The position numbers and the translations under genes were made by a program. A DNA stretch of 64,000 bases from Streptomyces nymphaeiformis (GTDB taxonomy: Bacteria; Actinomycetota; Actinomycetes; Streptomycetales; Streptomycetaceae), in contig NZ_JACHJY010000002.1 in NCBI RefSeq assembly GCF_014203895.1, positions 930,001 to 994,000 on the forward strand, in the 5' to 3' direction. Under the pieces are notes generated by a model, which ran no database searches, had not been told where the DNA came from, and saw only the letters and a program-made list of their open reading frames with translations. Shown here in pieces: positions 8,203 to 16,541 of this stretch (its first letter is position 1; each line of letters starts with the position of its first letter).

Positions 8203-10135
8203 ATGACTACTCCGACAACCGCTGTACTGGACGCGACCGAGATCACCCAGGCGGTGCAGGACCTCCAGCACAGCGTCACCCTGATCGCTGGAAGGCCACC
8301 GTGATCCGCGCCTACGTGAGCGGCACGTTCGGCCCCGCCGCCGTGGTGAGCGGCGCCCTCAAGCTGGTCAGGTCCCCCACGGATCCCGGTTTCACCGTCC
8401 TGTCGGCCAACACCGTCTCGGTCAATCCGAGCGTGCCCCAGGACCTGGCCACCCGCCGTGGCGACGTCACGCTGAGCCTCAACTTCCTGCTGCCGCCCGC
8501 GCTGACGACCGAGGGGGCGCTCAGCGTGAGGTCGCTCACCCTCACCGACACGGTGAGCGGGAACCCCGTCCGGGTCAGCGCGCCCGCCAACGGCCCGACC
8601 GTCTGGTTCCACAACTCACCGCCACTACGGGTGAAGGTCTTCGGGCTGCGGTACGAGGGCGGGGACGTGCCGGGCACCCACACTCCCCGGGACCTCGACC
8701 ACACCGCGCTGATCAGCTGGCTCGAGCGCGCCTACCTGGTGCCCGACGTCATCAGCTCACGTACCGTCATCGATGTGGTCGCCCCGGCCCCGTTCACGTG
8801 CGAGGACACCAACGCGCAGCTCGCCGCCATCCGCGCCCTGGACATCAGCGGGGGCGGGGACCCGCGCACTCACTACCTCGGTCAGGTGGCCGACGGCGGT
8901 TCTTCATGCGTGGCTGCTCCTCCGGCGTCCCCGCGGCGCCGGACCCGGCGACCGTCGCGTCGTCACCGTGCGGAGCGGCCGACTGGGGCTGGGACTTCGA
9001 CGGCGCCTACAGCGACTGGTACGGGGGCCACGAACTCGGCCACACCTTCGGCCGTCGGCACCCCGGGTTCTGCGGGGAGTCCCCGGACGACCTGCAGAAC
9101 CACCCCTTCCAGAAGGGGCAGCTCGCCGACTCACCGGACACCTTCGTCGGATTCGACGTCGGCGACCTCGCACTGAACCTGCCGATGAGGGTGAGGCCCG
9201 GGGTGCAGTGGCACGACGTGATGACCTACTGCGACCAGCAGTGGATCAGCAGCTACACCTATGAGGCCATCCGTCAGCGCCTGATGGCCGAGAAGGCGCT
9301 CACGGCTGGTGCCCCGGTACCCGAGGGCTCGACGGCCACCCCGGCCCCGCTGCCCGAGGGTGCCCCGGCACCGCTCCCAGTCGTCCCGGTCGCCGGGTCC
9401 GCAGGGCCCGCCGCGCCCACCGGCGGTCGCCCCGACGAACGGTTCCCGCAACTGTCGGTCACCCGCGCGGCTGCTCCGGAGGCGGGGATGATCGCCCGGG
9501 CGGGTGGCGCGCTCGCGGGGGCCGAGCAGCTCGTCAGCGTCGTCGGCACGGTGAACCTCACCAGGCGTGAGGGCGGCATCCGCTTCGTCAACCCAGTGTC
9601 ACCGCTGGCCGCTCAGCCCGCCGTCTCCGGCGAACCCGGCCCGAACGGGGAGACCCCGGTGGTCCTGCGGATCAAGCAGGCGGACGGCGGGGCGCCCCGC
9701 GAGGTCCCGGTCCCGGTCAAGCTGGCGTCCGAGCTGGCCCCGGGAGCCGACCGTACCGGCCTGGTCGACGCCGTGGTGCCGGTCGGACCCAGCCCGGCGG
9801 CGATCGAGCTGATCGTCGGTGGGCAGGTCGTGGACGCCTTCCGAGCCGCCGGCGCACCCCCGGCCCTGCGCACCGCCCGGCACGCCGGGGCCGACAACGG
9901 GGCGTTCGGGCTGGCACTGGACTTCGACGAGGCGCCGGAGCCCGGCCGGACCTTCGCCGCACAGGTCAGCACCGACGACGGCGTCACCTGGCAGACGGTC
10001 GGCGTCGGTCTCAAGGACCCGGTCATCCAGGTCGACCACAGCCAGTTCCGCCCGGGCCAGCAGGTCCAGCTGAGGATCATCTCGACCAACGGGTTCACCA
10101 GCACGGTGGCCGACATCCAGCAGATCCAGGTCTGA
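8203..10135 (+). pseudogene. HExxH metalloprotease-like protein, two frameshifts
   Basis: Three frames join into one protein of about 640 residues. 8203-8290 reads MTTPTTAVLDATEITQAVQD and continues to LIAG; 8291-8897 continues KATVIRAYVSGTFGP in a second frame; 8898-10135 carries FFMRGCSSGVPAAP and the zinc-binding signature HELGHTFGRRH (9028-9060), followed by WHDVMTYCDQQW. HExxHxxGxxH with a downstream Met is the metzincin pattern. The EITQAxQ...AGxxTVIRAYV start is typical of an actinobacterial metalloprotease family. The C-terminal third is Pro/Ala-rich and then beta-domain-like. No secretion signal is evident. Each break is explained by one missing G in a short G run (near 8290 and 8897), so the gene may be intact in the organism. 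It follows the flavoprotein by 32 bases and is probably in the same operon. Confidence 0.75.
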
Positions 10136-10255
10136 CCCACCCGCCGGCGGCGGGGCGTTCCCACTCCAACAGGTGACAGATCGTGCAGCATCGGCCACTC
10201 TGTGCAACCGTTGCTACGCCACCAAACCGTGGTAACGGCAACACAGGAGAACCTC

Positions 10256-10474
10256 ATGAACGCCAAGCAGATCTCACCGAAGCAGCTAGCCGCGGCCGCG
10301 GCCCAGGGTGTCGCGATCGCGATCGCGGCCCGCCAGGCCTCGGGCGAGTTCGACATCTCCAGGCCCATCGTCGCCGGCTTCTTCCCCGAGGAGCTCTTCG
10401 AGGTGACGCTGGCCCAGAGCTTCGACGGACAGCTCGCGGTGGAGAACGTCCAGCCGCTCAAGACTCCGCGGTAG
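10256..10474 (+). CDS. 72-residue peptide of unknown function
   Basis: The ATG at 10256 follows a good ribosome site (CAGGAGAA, 10244-10251). The peptide has an alanine-rich helical N-terminal half (SPKQLAAAAAQGVAIAIAAR) and a mixed C-terminal half (EFDISRPIVAGFFPEELFEV, then QSFDGQLAVENVQPL). No Cys, signal peptide or known leader motif is present. It sits about 120 bases after the metalloprotease and 7 bases before the eight-Cys protein, inside what looks like one transcript that ends at the 11030 terminator. It could be a small accessory subunit of the oxidase or a modified peptide cleaved by the protease; the sequence does not decide this. Confidence 0.65.
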   Translation: MNAKQISPKQLAAAAAQGVAIAIAARQASGEFDISRPIVAGFFPEELFEVTLAQSFDGQLAVENVQPLKTPR

Positions 10475-10481
10475 ACCCGCG

Positions 10482-10967
10482 ATGCCGCAGGACCAGGCCG
10501 ACGACGGCGCGGAACTGCTCTGCCCCAGCGCGCCGGCCGATGCGGCCGGGGCGGTCCTGATCGGAGTCGTGGCGGGCACGCCCGGCGCACCGCGGGTCAC
10601 CCCGACCGCGCACGCGATGCCCGTCACCCTTGAGATCACCGAACTCGCCCGGCCCGCGTCATCCGGCGAGGTCTTCCGCGTCGCGGCACCCTGCCGGACG
10701 TCGGGCTGCGCCCACTTCAAGAAATCGGCATGTCAGATCGCCTCCCGCAGCGCCGTGCTGCTGGACGAGGTGGTCAGCGAGCTGCCGAGGTGTCCGATCC
10801 GTGCCCAGTGCCGCTGGTTCCACCAGGAAGGGCCCTCGCTCTGCCGGCGTTGCCCGCAGATCGTCACGGAGCAGCACCGGCCATCGTCGGAGATGCTACG
10901 GATCGTGAACGAGACCGATCCGCCGCCGGGTCCAAGTGCCGGCGGCGATCGCGGCCCGTCACAGTGA
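10482..10967 (+). CDS. Eight-cysteine protein, possible metal or Fe-S binding
   Basis: A 161-residue protein whose first 70 residues are plain and Ala/Pro-rich. A compact Cys cluster follows: C-x4-C-x7-C (CRTSGCAHFKKSAC), CPIRAQCRWFHQEG, and CRRCPQIVT. The spacing and the CRWFHQEGPSLC segment recall a recurrent small actinobacterial protein that I cannot name. Such clusters bind zinc or an iron-sulfur centre. Only seven bases separate it from the peptide gene, without a clear ribosome site, suggesting coupling. As the last gene before a strong terminator it belongs to the LodA-type operon, and a role in electron transfer or maturation is a guess from position only. Confidence 0.65.
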   Translation: MPQDQADDGAELLCPSAPADAAGAVLIGVVAGTPGAPRVTPTAHAMPVTLEITELARPASSGEVFRVAAPCRTSGCAHFKKSACQIASRSAVLLDEVVSELPRCPIRAQCRWFHQEGPSLCRRCPQIVTEQHRPSSEMLRIVNETDPPPGPSAGGDRGPSQ

Positions 10968-11029
10968 GCCGCCTCGGCCCCGGACGGCGTGCGGGCACCC
11001 CGGCCGGTCCGCACCGCTCGACGTGACGC

Positions 11030-11070
11030 CCGTTCAGGCCGCCACCACGTTGCGGAGGCGGCCTGAACGG
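11030..11070 (+). terminator. Rho-independent-type hairpin closing the LodA operon
   Basis: A perfect 14-base stem (CCGTTCAGGCCGCC at 11030-11043 pairing with 11057-11070) with a 13-base loop lies 63 bases after the eight-Cys gene. It lacks a clear U tract, which is common in actinomycetes. Confidence 0.75.
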
Positions 11071-11570
11071 GATGCCGGCCGTCTGGGGTCAGCCGTCGTC
11101 GGCGGCCCTGTCGGTGTCGGCGCGGCCCGTTCATGGACGCCGCAAGCTCATACATGGCGAACATGACGTTCAACCCGCTGGGTGACGGAGCGCAGCTCGG
11201 CTACGTCACGGAGACCACTGACCCGTTGACGGGTGCCGACGAGGTCCGGCGGGGATTGCCTCCCCGTCCTCGGACAGCCACGGCGTCGGGCGGTCGACTC
11301 ACGCCGGTCTGCAGTGCCGGGTCCTCTGCCGTCGACCACATCGTGATCAAGGCGAAGGACCCGGATGGGTCCTTCTTCGAAGGCGCCCTGCACTGAGGCC
11401 CGATGCTGGACGAGGCTGCGGCGCGAGCCGCGGCCCTACTGCCGACACTGAGGACGGGGATGGGGACCGCCGTGTTGCTGTCTGCCGAGCCTGGCTGACC
11501 TGAGTGCTCAGCGAGGCTGGTCGTTCTCCCAGCGGGGGAGTCTCGATCGGGTGAGTGCGGTGGCCGCCGC

Positions 11571-11658
11571 GCATGAAAGCAGGGCCTCTTGGTAGCTCAA
11601 GGGTTTCTACGCCAACGAGCATTCCAGGAGCCCCTGTTGACGCAGTGCTACGGCATCG
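11571..11658 (+). repeat. Dispersed IS-end-like repeat, copy 1
   Basis: This segment (starting GCATGAAAGCAGGGCCTCTT and containing CCAGGAGCCCCTGTTG and CGGCATCG) recurs in diverged form at 41537-41625, both on the plus strand and in the same order. Neither copy is followed by an intact transposase that fits. The structure-rich, non-coding character and the recurring upstream position recall the left non-coding ends of IS110-type elements in Streptomyces, but I cannot confirm that. Confidence 0.55.
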
Positions 11659-11735
11659 CGTGGGCGGAGTCCACTTCTGCCACTCTCGCGTGTGACTGCC
11701 TGGCTCACCGGTTCGGGAACGCCGCCGACCACGGG

Positions 11736-12366
11736 GTCCGTGCGCGCCGCTACCCGACGGACATGTCCGATGCGGAGTGGGCGATGGTGCGGCCGCTGTT
11801 GCCGGTGCCGGTGCCGGGCCGGCTGCGGGGGGCGGGGCGGGCAGCCGGAGGCGTACTGCCACCGCGCGATGCTGGACGCGGGCCGCTACCTGGTCGACAA
11901 CGGAACGAAGTGGCGGGTGATGCCGGCCGATTTCCCGCCGTGGGACTGGGTTTACGCGTTCTTCCGCCGTTGGCGAGACCACGGCATGGTCAAGGAGTTC
12001 CACGACCGGCTCCGCAGCAAGGTCCGCGAGCAGGCGGGGCGGGAGCCGGAGCCGACCGCGGGTGTGATCGACGGCGGCAAGCTGGTCAACGGCCGCAAGC
12101 GGCACGCTGTGGTCGACACCCTCGGCCTGCTGCTGGGGGTGATAGTCACCTCGGCGGACATCGGCGACCGCGCCGCCGGGCAGGTTCTGCTCGCCCAGGT
12201 GGCGGCCGCGCACCACCGGCCGGTGCTGGTCTGGGCGGACGGCGGCTACACCGGCAGCCTCGTCGAGTACGCACTCGCCGCCCTCGCCCTGGTCCTGGCC
12301 ATCGTCAAGCGCAGTGTGACGGCATGCGCGGCTTCGTCGTGCTGCCCAAGCGGTGGATCGTGGAGC
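11736..12366 (+). pseudogene. IS5-family transposase, frameshifted and truncated
   Basis: The N-terminus RRYPTDMSDAEWAMVRPLLP is the DUF4096-type start of an IS5-group transposase. At about 11835, in a run of six G, the frame shifts and continues with QPEAYCHRAMLDAGRYLVDN, GVIDGGKLVNGRKRHAVVDT (first catalytic Asp region) and VLVWADGGYTGSLVEYALA (second Asp). A second shift near 12320 leads to DGMRGFVVLPKRWIVE, where homology stops abruptly at 12366; the remaining C-terminus with the catalytic Glu (normally RTFAWL...) is missing. The extra G and missing base could be assembly errors, but the C-terminal loss is real, so the copy is dead. Confidence 0.78.
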
Positions 12367-12583
12367 TTTCCGCGCAGCTGGAAGAGTTTCACCGGGGCGC
12401 CGAAGGGATCCGGACCATCCGCAAGGCGCTGCTGGAGCTCCCCGGGCCGGTTCCGTTCGAGCCGCAGTCCCGAAGTTGTTGGGCCATCCGGCCTACCCGC
12501 AGATCATGGCGGTGCTCGCCGCGACCGGCGTCCCACTGCGGGTGTGGCAGGCGTGCGAGGCATGCGGCCGTAAGCCGCCCTGA
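12367..12583 (+). pseudogene. Gene tail of unknown origin joined to the IS remnant
   Basis: Directly after the truncated transposase come two overlapping frames. One reads SAQLEEFHRGAEGIRTIRKA; the other reads KLLGHPAYPQIMAVLAATGV and ends VWQACEACGRKPP at the TGA at 12581. Together they look like the last about 70 residues of a protein with one frameshift near 12470. I do not recognise the family. It marks a deletion or recombination join with the IS. Confidence 0.4.
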
Positions 12584-12983
12584 GTCTCCGGAACCTGCCC
12601 GCTCGTCTGCGGCGAAGCGACAAGTAGGCCCGGCGAGCCGGACTGGATCCTCCAGTTGGACGTACGCAGGCGCGATCGGCCCGGGCGGACTCATCCATGA
12701 GCATTATTGCCGATTGACCTGCTGTGGTGGCCTTTTGAGCTTCCGCGACGCCGGCAGCCCGTCACGTTTCGATGCGCTTCAGGTCGGCCTTGGTCGCGTA
12801 CGCGTTGCCACCTGCGACCGGAGGTCTTCAGGTGCTGGTGCGACTCGACGACAGGTTCGCGCAGTCGCGGCCCGTGAATCCTCGCAAGAGGGGCATGAAT
12901 ATCAAATAGAGGTGTAATGGGATCTTATCCCGTAATATCCGGGTTACAGACCGTCGAGAGTCGGTGCCTTTGGGAGGCAGCCT
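12584..12983 (+). promoter_or_regulatory. Upstream region of the ebo operon
   Basis: No gene is seen. The last 90 bases (about 12893-12960) are strikingly AT-rich for this genome, with GGGATCTTATCCC (a small inverted repeat) and CGTAATATCC, and are the obvious place for the promoter of the operon that starts at 12984. A good ribosome site (GGGAGG, about 12970-12975) precedes the GTG start. No specific sigma-factor boxes can be assigned by eye. Confidence 0.45.
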
Positions 12984-14126
12984 GTGTCCCTTCACGCCAA
13001 CGGGTCCGAGCCCGAGGACGGATCCCGGACTGGAGTGTGGTTCGTCGGGGCGCGGGGCTCCGTCGCCGTTACGGCGGTTGCGGGGTGCGCCGCCGTTACC
13101 GCCGGGCTGCTGCCGCCGACCGGTATGGTTACCGAGACCCCGCCGTTCGTGGGGAGCGGGCTGCCCGCCCTGTCCTCGTTCGTCTTCGGAGGGCACGACA
13201 CGGCGGGTTACCCGCTGCCCAAGAAGGCGGAGTCGCTGGCCGCTGCGGGAGTGCTGCCACATGGGCTGCCGTCAGCGGTGCACGCCGAACTTGACGCCGC
13301 TGACGCGGAGATACGGACCGGCGGGCCGTTGCCCGCAGACCCCCGAGGCGACGAGGAACTGATCGCGGGCTTCGCGTCCGACATCGCCGGCTTCGCGAGC
13401 CGATGCGGTGCGGCTCGCACGGTCGTGGTCAACGTCGCGACCACGGAGCCCGCGCCCGCCGCGGGCGAGGCCCGTCTGCCCCCCAGTTCGCTGTACGCGG
13501 CGGCCGCGCTGCGCGCCGGCTGCCCTTATGTCAACTTCACGCCGTCCCCGGGCCTTCGTCACACGGCGCTGCGTGCGGCGGCTCGCGACGCGACGGTGCC
13601 CCACGCGGGCCGGGACGGCAAGACCGGGCAGACCCTGCTCCGGGCCGTGCTCGCGCCCATGTTCCGGCAGCGCGCCCTGGACGTGCGCGCCTGGTCCGGA
13701 ACGAACCTGCTCGGCGGAGGGGACGGCGCCGCGTTGGCGGACCCCGGAGCTGCCGCCGCCAAGAATGCCGGCAAGAACCGGACGCTGCACGACACCCTCG
13801 GTTCGCTGCCCGAAGGGAAGGTGCACATCGATGATGTGCCGGTGCTGGGGGACTGGAAGACTGCCTGGGACCACATCGCCTTTGACGGCTTCCTCGGTGC
13901 GCGGATGTTCCTGCAGACGACCTGGCAGGGCTGTGACTCGGCGCTGGCCGCACCCCTGGTCCTCGATCTGGCGCGGCTGCTTGCCCGCGCCCACCAGGCG
14001 GGGATCACGGGCCCGCTCCCGGAGCTGGGCTTTTACTTCAAGGACCCCGACGGAGGCTCCTCGGCGCTGGCCGATCAATACACGGCCCTGCTGGGCTTCG
14101 CCGAGCGACTGCGGGAGCCACGGTGA
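12984..14126 (+). CDS. Inositol-3-phosphate-synthase-like protein of the ebo operon
   Basis: This 380-residue protein begins with a Rossmann nucleotide-binding region, GVWFVGARGSVAVTAVAG (about residues 17-34). It shows inositol-1-phosphate synthase features: SSFVFGGHDTAGYPLPKKAE, PYVNFTPSPGLRH, GRDGKTGQTLLRAVLAPMF, SGTNLLGGGDGAALADP and KNRTLHDTLGSLPEGKVHID. The classical enzyme converts glucose-6-phosphate to inositol-3-phosphate with NAD; this paralogue is divergent and its substrate may differ. It is the first of seven genes with overlapping stop-start junctions. In cyanobacterial ebo clusters the corresponding sugar-cyclase slot is occupied by EboD, a 3-dehydroquinate-synthase-like protein, so this may be its functional counterpart. 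The GTG start is favoured by the GGGAGG site. Confidence 0.8.
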   Translation: MSLHANGSEPEDGSRTGVWFVGARGSVAVTAVAGCAAVTAGLLPPTGMVTETPPFVGSGLPALSSFVFGGHDTAGYPLPKKAESLAAAGVLPHGLPSAVHAELDAADAEIRTGGPLPADPRGDEELIAGFASDIAGFASRCGAARTVVVNVATTEPAPAAGEARLPPSSLYAAAALRAGCPYVNFTPSPGLRHTALRAAARDATVPHAGRDGKTGQTLLRAVLAPMFRQRALDVRAWSGTNLLGGGDGAALADPGAAAAKNAGKNRTLHDTLGSLPEGKVHIDDVPVLGDWKTAWDHIAFDGFLGARMFLQTTWQGCDSALAAPLVLDLARLLARAHQAGITGPLPELGFYFKDPDGGSSALADQYTALLGFAERLREPR

Positions 14127-15058
14127 TGCCGGCCGACGGTCGGGGAACCGCCGCGCGGCCTGCGTCCCGACTGCGTGCCTGGGCAGAACTCCTGAGAGTC
14201 TCCGCCCTGGTCACGGTTCCGGGTGATGCGCTTGCCGGGGCGGCGGCCACCGGGGAGCGGCCGACCCGCAGTACCGGGTTCGCGATGGGCGCCTCACTGT
14301 GCCTGTACGCGGCAGGGATGGCCCTCAACGACTGGGCGGACCAGAACGAGGACGCGACCTGCCGGCCGCACCGCCCGATCCCCTCCGGTCGGATCAGGCC
14401 GGGCACCGCGCTCGCGGCCTCGGCTGGCCTGACAGCGGCTGGCCTGGCGCTGGCTCGCCAGGCGGGCCGCGAAGCCGCGCGGACCGCGGCGGTCCTCGCG
14501 GCCACGGCGTGGGCGTATGACCTGGGCCTGAAGCGGACCAAGGCCGGCCCGGCAGTCATGACGGCGGCCCGTTGTCTGGACCTGCTCCTGGGCGCCGTGG
14601 CCACGTCCCGCTCAGGAACGCGGGCTGCGCTGGGTCCGGCGGCCGCCCTGGGAGCGCACACCTTCGCCGTCACGATGGTCTCCCGCCACGAGGCGCTGGG
14701 CGGCTCGCGGACCGCCCCCCTCGCCGCGCTCGGCACGACAGCAGTGGTGGGGATCGTGACGAGCCGTCGGCGCGGGCTCGGGCGTCGTCGGAGCCGTTCC
14801 CCCGAAGGCCTCACCCACGCCGGGCTCGCGGCCGGGTTCGCGGCCGGGTTCGCGGCCGGGTTCGCGGGGCCGTTGATCCGTGCAGTGCTCGATCCCTCGC
14901 CCGCCCTCACTCGGCGGGCCGTCGGTGGCGGGATCCGGGCGATGATCCCGCTGCAAGCTGCACTGGCGGCACGGGACGGCTCGGTCGGTGCCGCGGCGGC
15001 CATCATCACCCTGGCACCGGCCGCGCGGAGGCTCTCACGGAGGGTCAGTCCGACATGA
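14126..15058 (+). CDS. eboC: UbiA-family prenyltransferase (EboC-type)
   Basis: A hydrophobic protein of about 310 residues with roughly eight or nine membrane segments. The first prenyl-diphosphate-binding motif of the UbiA family is NDWADQNEDATCRPHRPIPS (NDxxDxxxD, about residues 69-88). The second conserved region is weak (WAYDLGLKRTKAGP), which is common in EboC members. The family transfers prenyl chains to aromatic or sugar-derived acceptors in the membrane. Start choice is ATG 14126, overlapping the previous stop by one base, although a GTG three bases earlier is possible. Around 14826-14866 a 12-base unit is repeated three times, giving AAGFAAGFAAGF in a membrane segment. Ebo membership comes from its neighbours. 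Confidence 0.8.
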   Translation: MPADGRGTAARPASRLRAWAELLRVSALVTVPGDALAGAAATGERPTRSTGFAMGASLCLYAAGMALNDWADQNEDATCRPHRPIPSGRIRPGTALAASAGLTAAGLALARQAGREAARTAAVLAATAWAYDLGLKRTKAGPAVMTAARCLDLLLGAVATSRSGTRAALGPAAALGAHTFAVTMVSRHEALGGSRTAPLAALGTTAVVGIVTSRRRGLGRRRSRSPEGLTHAGLAAGFAAGFAAGFAGPLIRAVLDPSPALTRRAVGGGIRAMIPLQAALAARDGSVGAAAAIITLAPAARRLSRRVSPT

Positions 15059-15897
15059 GCCTGCGACTCGGCTACGGCACCAACGGCCTGACCGACCTCA
15101 GGCTCGACGACGCCCTTGCACTCCTCGCCGACCTGGGCTACGACGGGGTTGGGCTGACCCTCGACCACATGCACCTCGACCCGGCAGCCCCCGATGCGCT
15201 CGCCCGCGCCCGGCAGGTGGCGCGGCGCCTCGCTCGGCTCGGCCTCGGCGTGACCGTCGAGACCGGCGCACGCTACATCCTCGACCCTCGGCGCAAGCAC
15301 GGACCCTCTCTGATCGACCCCGACCCCGAAGCGCGCGCCACCAGGGCCCGGCTGCTGGTGACCGCCGTGCACATCGCCGCCGAACTCGGGGCGCACGCCG
15401 TGCACTGCTTCAGCGGCACCGTGCCGGACGGAGCGGATGACGGCACCTCGTGGAAGCGGCTTGGCCAAGCGCTCGAACCGGTACTCGCTGCGGCGGAACG
15501 CGAAGAGCTGCCCCTTGCCGTCGAGCCCGAGCCCGGCCACCTCCTCGGCACCCTCGCCGACTTCCACCGCCTGCGCGCGGATCTCGGCGACCCGGATGTC
15601 CTTGGCCTCACACTGGACATCGGGCACTGCCAGTGCCTCGAGCCAGAGCCGCCCGCCGACTGCGTGCGGGCCGCCGCACCCTGGCTGCGACATGTTCAAA
15701 TCGAGGACATGCGCCGCGCGGTCCACGAGCATCTGCCCTTTGGCGAAGGCGAGATCGACTTCCCGCCCGTTCTCGATGCCCTGAGCGCTGTGGGCTATCG
15801 GGGCTTGACCGTCGTCGAACTGCCACGGCACTCGCACAGGGGCCCGGACCTCGCCGAGCGCTCCCTGCGCTTCCTACGGAATGGAGGCACATGGTGA
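15055..15897 (+). CDS. Sugar phosphate isomerase/epimerase-type TIM barrel
   Basis: A 280-residue protein of the AP-endonuclease-2 / xylose-isomerase-like TIM-barrel family. It begins with LRLGYGTNGLTDLRLDDAL and carries the expected metal-ligand strands: VEPEPGH, LTLDIGHCQ, HVQIEDMRRAVHEHLPFGEG and TVVELPRHSH. These proteins isomerise or epimerise sugars using a divalent metal. ATG 15055 overlaps the UbiA stop (ATGA). In this operon it stands next to the inositol-phosphate-synthase-like enzyme, consistent with processing of a cyclitol or sugar phosphate. The exact substrate cannot be told from sequence. Confidence 0.82.
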   Translation: MSLRLGYGTNGLTDLRLDDALALLADLGYDGVGLTLDHMHLDPAAPDALARARQVARRLARLGLGVTVETGARYILDPRRKHGPSLIDPDPEARATRARLLVTAVHIAAELGAHAVHCFSGTVPDGADDGTSWKRLGQALEPVLAAAEREELPLAVEPEPGHLLGTLADFHRLRADLGDPDVLGLTLDIGHCQCLEPEPPADCVRAAAPWLRHVQIEDMRRAVHEHLPFGEGEIDFPPVLDALSAVGYRGLTVVELPRHSHRGPDLAERSLRFLRNGGTW

Positions 15898-16541
15898 CCA
15901 CCCCACCGGCAATCACGAGAGCGGCAGCGGACGAGCCGTCCACAGCCCTCGACGAGCGGCTGCCGCCCGCCGCCCGGGCCTGGCTCGACGCGGCCCTTGC
16001 CGAGGCGGCCGCACCCGCAGCCCCGGCCGGACACCGGCGGAGCCTGCCGGCCTGGGAGTTGCGCTTCGCCGAGGCCGGCCGCCGCTGTGGTTCCGACGCC
16101 GCCGACACGGCGCGCGTCCTGCTGCTGCACACCGCAGGCGCCAGCGCCGCCACCGCGGCGCGGCTCTACCGCCGGGGCACCGCCGACGAACGCCGCGCCG
16201 TGCTGCTCGCCCTGCCCGGTTTGGAGCTCGCCCCCGCGGAAGGGCTGCCGCTCGTGGAGGATGCGTTGCGAACCAGCGACCCCCGCCTGATCGCCGCTGC
16301 AGTCGGCCCGTACGCCGCCGAACACCTCGCCCCGCACGCCTGGCGGCACGCGGTCCTCAAGTGCCTGTGCACCGGGGTCTCCGTGGCCGCGGTCGCCGGC
16401 CTGGCCAGGCGGGCCCGCGGCGACGCCGAACTCGCCCGCATGCTTGCCGACCACACCGGCGAAAGCACAGCCGCCGGCCGCCCCGTACCCGTCGACCTGT
16501 ACCTCGTCCAAGCCCTGGCCGCAGAGGCGGAGGAGCCCTGA
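15891..16541 (+). CDS. eboA: EboA domain protein
   Basis: A 216-residue soluble, helical protein. The diagnostic EboA segments are present: EDALRTSDPRLIAAAVGPYA, HAWRHAVLKCLCTGVSVAAV, and RMLADHTGESTAAGRPVPVD. EboA has no established biochemical activity; in cyanobacteria the ebo genes are required for export of the scytonemin monomer to the periplasm. The ATG at 15891 overlaps the previous gene by seven bases. It is the most specific marker that this operon is of ebo type, because the other members belong to broad families. Confidence 0.85.
   Translation: MVTTPPAITRAAADEPSTALDERLPPAARAWLDAALAEAAAPAAPAGHRRSLPAWELRFAEAGRRCGSDAADTARVLLLHTAGASAATAARLYRRGTADERRAVLLALPGLELAPAEGLPLVEDALRTSDPRLIAAAVGPYAAEHLAPHAWRHAVLKCLCTGVSVAAVAGLARRARGDAELARMLADHTGESTAAGRPVPVDLYLVQALAAEAEEP

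Noticed and set aside
11133..11396. An 87-residue plus-strand frame after the operon terminator
   Set aside because: No ribosome site or recognisable family; composition fits chance.
14826..14866. Short tandem repeat, checked as a CRISPR-like or regulatory array
   Set aside because: It is a 12-base in-frame repeat coding AAGF within a membrane segment; no CRISPR array was seen anywhere in the window.
14038..15837. A 599-residue minus-strand frame across the ebo genes
   Set aside because: It overlaps two well-supported genes in the other direction and shows no motif.
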